Assembly: GCA_050260375.1 (NCBI GenBank) | Contig: JBLNCA010000023.1 | Coordinates: 1-14,617, forward strand | From: DTFZ01 sp050260375 | GTDB taxonomy: Bacteria > Bacillota > Clostridia > Christensenellales > SZUA-584 | Length of the DNA: 14,617 nucleotides | Direction of reading: 5' to 3' | Notes under the pieces: model-generated | What the model saw: the letters and a program-made list of their open reading frames with translations, nothing else | Databases searched by the model: none | Told to the model about the DNA's origin: nothing | Part shown: piece after piece, positions 13,989 to 14,617 of the stretch | Layout of the letters: the number at the start of each line of letters is the position of its first letter | Position numbering within the stretch: the stretch's first letter is position 1 | Translations under genes and position numbers: made by a program

Positions 13989-14354
13989 TTAATCGTAAAT
14001 CAGTTCATTGCGGATGATTTCATCCGCGCAGGCGCAAATGTTGTTGGCCTTGCCGACCCACAGCATTTGGTTTTCCGCTTTGAGCCGTTCGGTCACGTCC
14101 TGCGTTTCTATCATCTGTTTTACAATGCGTTCCCGGCGTTCGTGGGCCGCAACGTCGATTTCACGCAGATGCGCCCGTAGTTTGCCGGTGGTAAGCAAAT
14201 TGGTATACAGCACACGCTTGTGCCTTTTTAGATAGTCAAGCCGCCGCTGTCCCCAAACGCCGATGTAAATTTCTTCGCCCAGCCCATCATCCGGCAGGGT
14301 GAGATTCGGGATTTGATATTCGTTCACATCCCGGTAGGTAATCTCGCGTTTCAT
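13989..14354 (-). CDS. tnpV: Transposon-encoded protein TnpV
   Basis: The protein is 121 aa. It starts MKREITYRDVNEYQIPNLTL and continues with IGVWGQRRLDYLKRHK, LLTTGKLRAHLREID, VTERLKAENQMLWVGKAN and ends EIIRNELIYD. This is the full TnpV pattern from Tn4451-type elements, which has no proven function. I chose the ATG at 14354 because family members start just before ITY, and CGAGG lies about 6 bases upstream; the open frame extends a further 23 residues upstream without a good site. It is the outermost element gene on the right, about 150 bp from the tnpA breakpoint. It is convergent with the zinc-finger gene. Confidence 0.87.
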   Translation of the reverse strand: MKREITYRDVNEYQIPNLTLPDDGLGEEIYIGVWGQRRLDYLKRHKRVLYTNLLTTGKLRAHLREIDVAAHERRERIVKQMIETQDVTERLKAENQMLWVGKANNICACADEIIRNELIYD

Positions 14355-14436
14355 ATGTTTGTACCTCGTTTCCTTTGTAGATTCAATACGGTCGGTCTGT
14401 GCGTTAACTCCTTCCCACTTCACGGAACCGCCTAAT

Positions 14437-14451
14437 CTGCAAATGAGCCGG
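14437..14451 (+). repeat. 15-bp arm, inverse of 11498-11512
   Basis: CTGCAAATGAGCCGG is the exact reverse complement of the sequence in the recombinase leader. It lies in the gene-free 150 bp between tnpV and the right junction. Next to it, GTGGT-8-ACCAC makes a small dyad at about 14469-14486. It may mark a recombinase binding site or a copied leader. Confidence 0.65.
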
Positions 14452-14504
14452 CGCCATGCTGTTTAGTAGTGGTTTATCATTACCACCCTTTACAGAATAG
14501 CTTC

Positions 14505-14545
14505 CAGTTCCACCTCGTATGTGATAAGCTGTGTACATCCTTCAT
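14505..14545 (-). pseudogene. tnpA: 5' end of IS200/IS605 tnpA, interrupted after codon 13
   Basis: From the ATG at 14543-14545 the minus strand reads MKDVHSLSHTRWN, the standard N-terminus of IS200-type TnpA, and then leaves homology with WKLFCKGW and a TAA. The next expected residues, CKYHIVFAPK, are found at position 101 downwards, on the same strand at the other end of the window. Ribosome binding site AAAGGAGGA (14554-14562) is 8 bases upstream. The gene is therefore split, not degraded by point changes. Only 13 codons are present here, so the family call rests on the motif S-L-S-H-T-x-W-N and on the perfect fit with the left fragment. Confidence 0.8.
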
Positions 14546-14555
14546 GTTATTTATC

Positions 14556-14615
14556 CTCCTTTTGATTTATGGTAGTGCAGTTGCCAGACCGCACTTCATT
14601 TTAAATCAAAAGGAG
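14556..14615 (-). promoter_or_regulatory. 14-bp hairpin sequestering the tnpA ribosome binding site (IS left end)
   Basis: CTCCTTTTGATTTA (14556-14569) and TAAATCAAAAGGAG (14602-14615) are perfect complements over 14 bp, with a 32-base spacer that itself contains AGTGC/GCACT (14574-14578, 14591-14595). In the minus-strand mRNA the 3' arm contains the tnpA Shine-Dalgarno. IS200 is known to block tnpA translation by such a leader hairpin. This supports that the left end of the IS is intact up to the window edge. Confidence 0.75.
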
Positions 14616-14617
14616 TT

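Larger units (their letters stand above)
102..14505. mobile_element. Putative ~14.4-kb integrated mobilizable element interrupting tnpA
   Basis: The two parts of one IS200-type tnpA lie at the window edges in the order and orientation expected of a single split gene: codons 1-13 at 14507-14545 and the rest from 101 downwards. The last host bases on both sides share CTG (minus strand 14507-14505 and 102-100). Inside lie a large serine recombinase, a relaxase, an oriT candidate and the Tn4451-type accessory proteins TnpV and TnpW. No type IV secretion or coupling-protein gene is present, so it would be mobilizable rather than conjugative. The AT-rich left half (cargo) and GC-rich right half (backbone) differ in composition, so the element is composite. 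The exact ends are inferred, and independent IS remnants at each side remain possible. Confidence 0.6.

Noticed and set aside
1..14617. CRISPR array, tRNA or rRNA genes
   Set aside because: No regularly spaced repeats and no cloverleaf or rRNA-like conserved segments were seen on either strand.

Overview
The window looks like DNA of a Gram-positive, low-GC bacterium, most likely a member of Clostridia (Bacillota). Strong AAGGAGG-type ribosome binding sites, TTG and GTG starts, an ECF sigma/DUF4367 anti-sigma pair and a set of clostridial mobile-element proteins (TnpV, TnpW, DUF3847, VLRF1-type Cys-rich protein, TnpX-type serine recombinase, MobA/MobL relaxase) all point there. Two base-composition halves are obvious by eye: an AT-rich half (about 100-7560) and a GC-rich half (about 7560-14430).

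The most notable large-scale feature is at the two edges. Positions 1-101 (minus strand) encode the CKYHIVFAPKYRRK part of an IS200/IS605 TnpA transposase with no start codon. Positions 14507-14545 (minus strand) encode its missing first 13 residues, MKDVHSLSHTRWN, with a ribosome binding site held in a 14-bp hairpin. Joined, they give an uninterrupted family-typical N-terminus. I read the roughly 14.4 kb between them as one integrated element that split a tnpA gene.

Layout inside the element, left to right: an RHS-core remnant with an in-frame stop (151-438) and an unrecognised 217-aa protein with a weak SLOG-like look (464-1117). Next comes a minus-strand cluster read from 5258 down to 1306: small secreted protein, lipoprotein, two ABC-2 permeases and a BcrA-type ATPase. 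A 329-bp intergenic region with two separate symmetric structures separates it from a divergent second small secreted protein (5588-5971). An ECF sigma factor and a membrane anti-sigma follow (7443 down to 6019). The GC-rich backbone holds a MobQ-class relaxase (7580-9019), an oriT candidate carrying TAAGTGCGCCCT (about 9034-9168), DUF3847, the large serine recombinase (9630-11477), TnpW, and a VLRF1-type Cys-rich protein. It ends with a plus-strand pair (a sigma-region-4-like HTH protein and a C-terminal zinc-finger protein) and TnpV.

Working model (inference): this is a mobilizable, not self-transmissible, element. It has its own serine recombinase for excision and integration and its own relaxase/oriT for hitch-hiking transfer, but no coupling protein or type IV secretion genes in the window. 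Its cargo is a cell-envelope module: ECF sigma/anti-sigma, two small exported proteins and a lipoprotein-ABC transporter of the peptide-immunity/export type. The small exported proteins and the function of the transporter are undescribed as far as I can tell from sequence alone.
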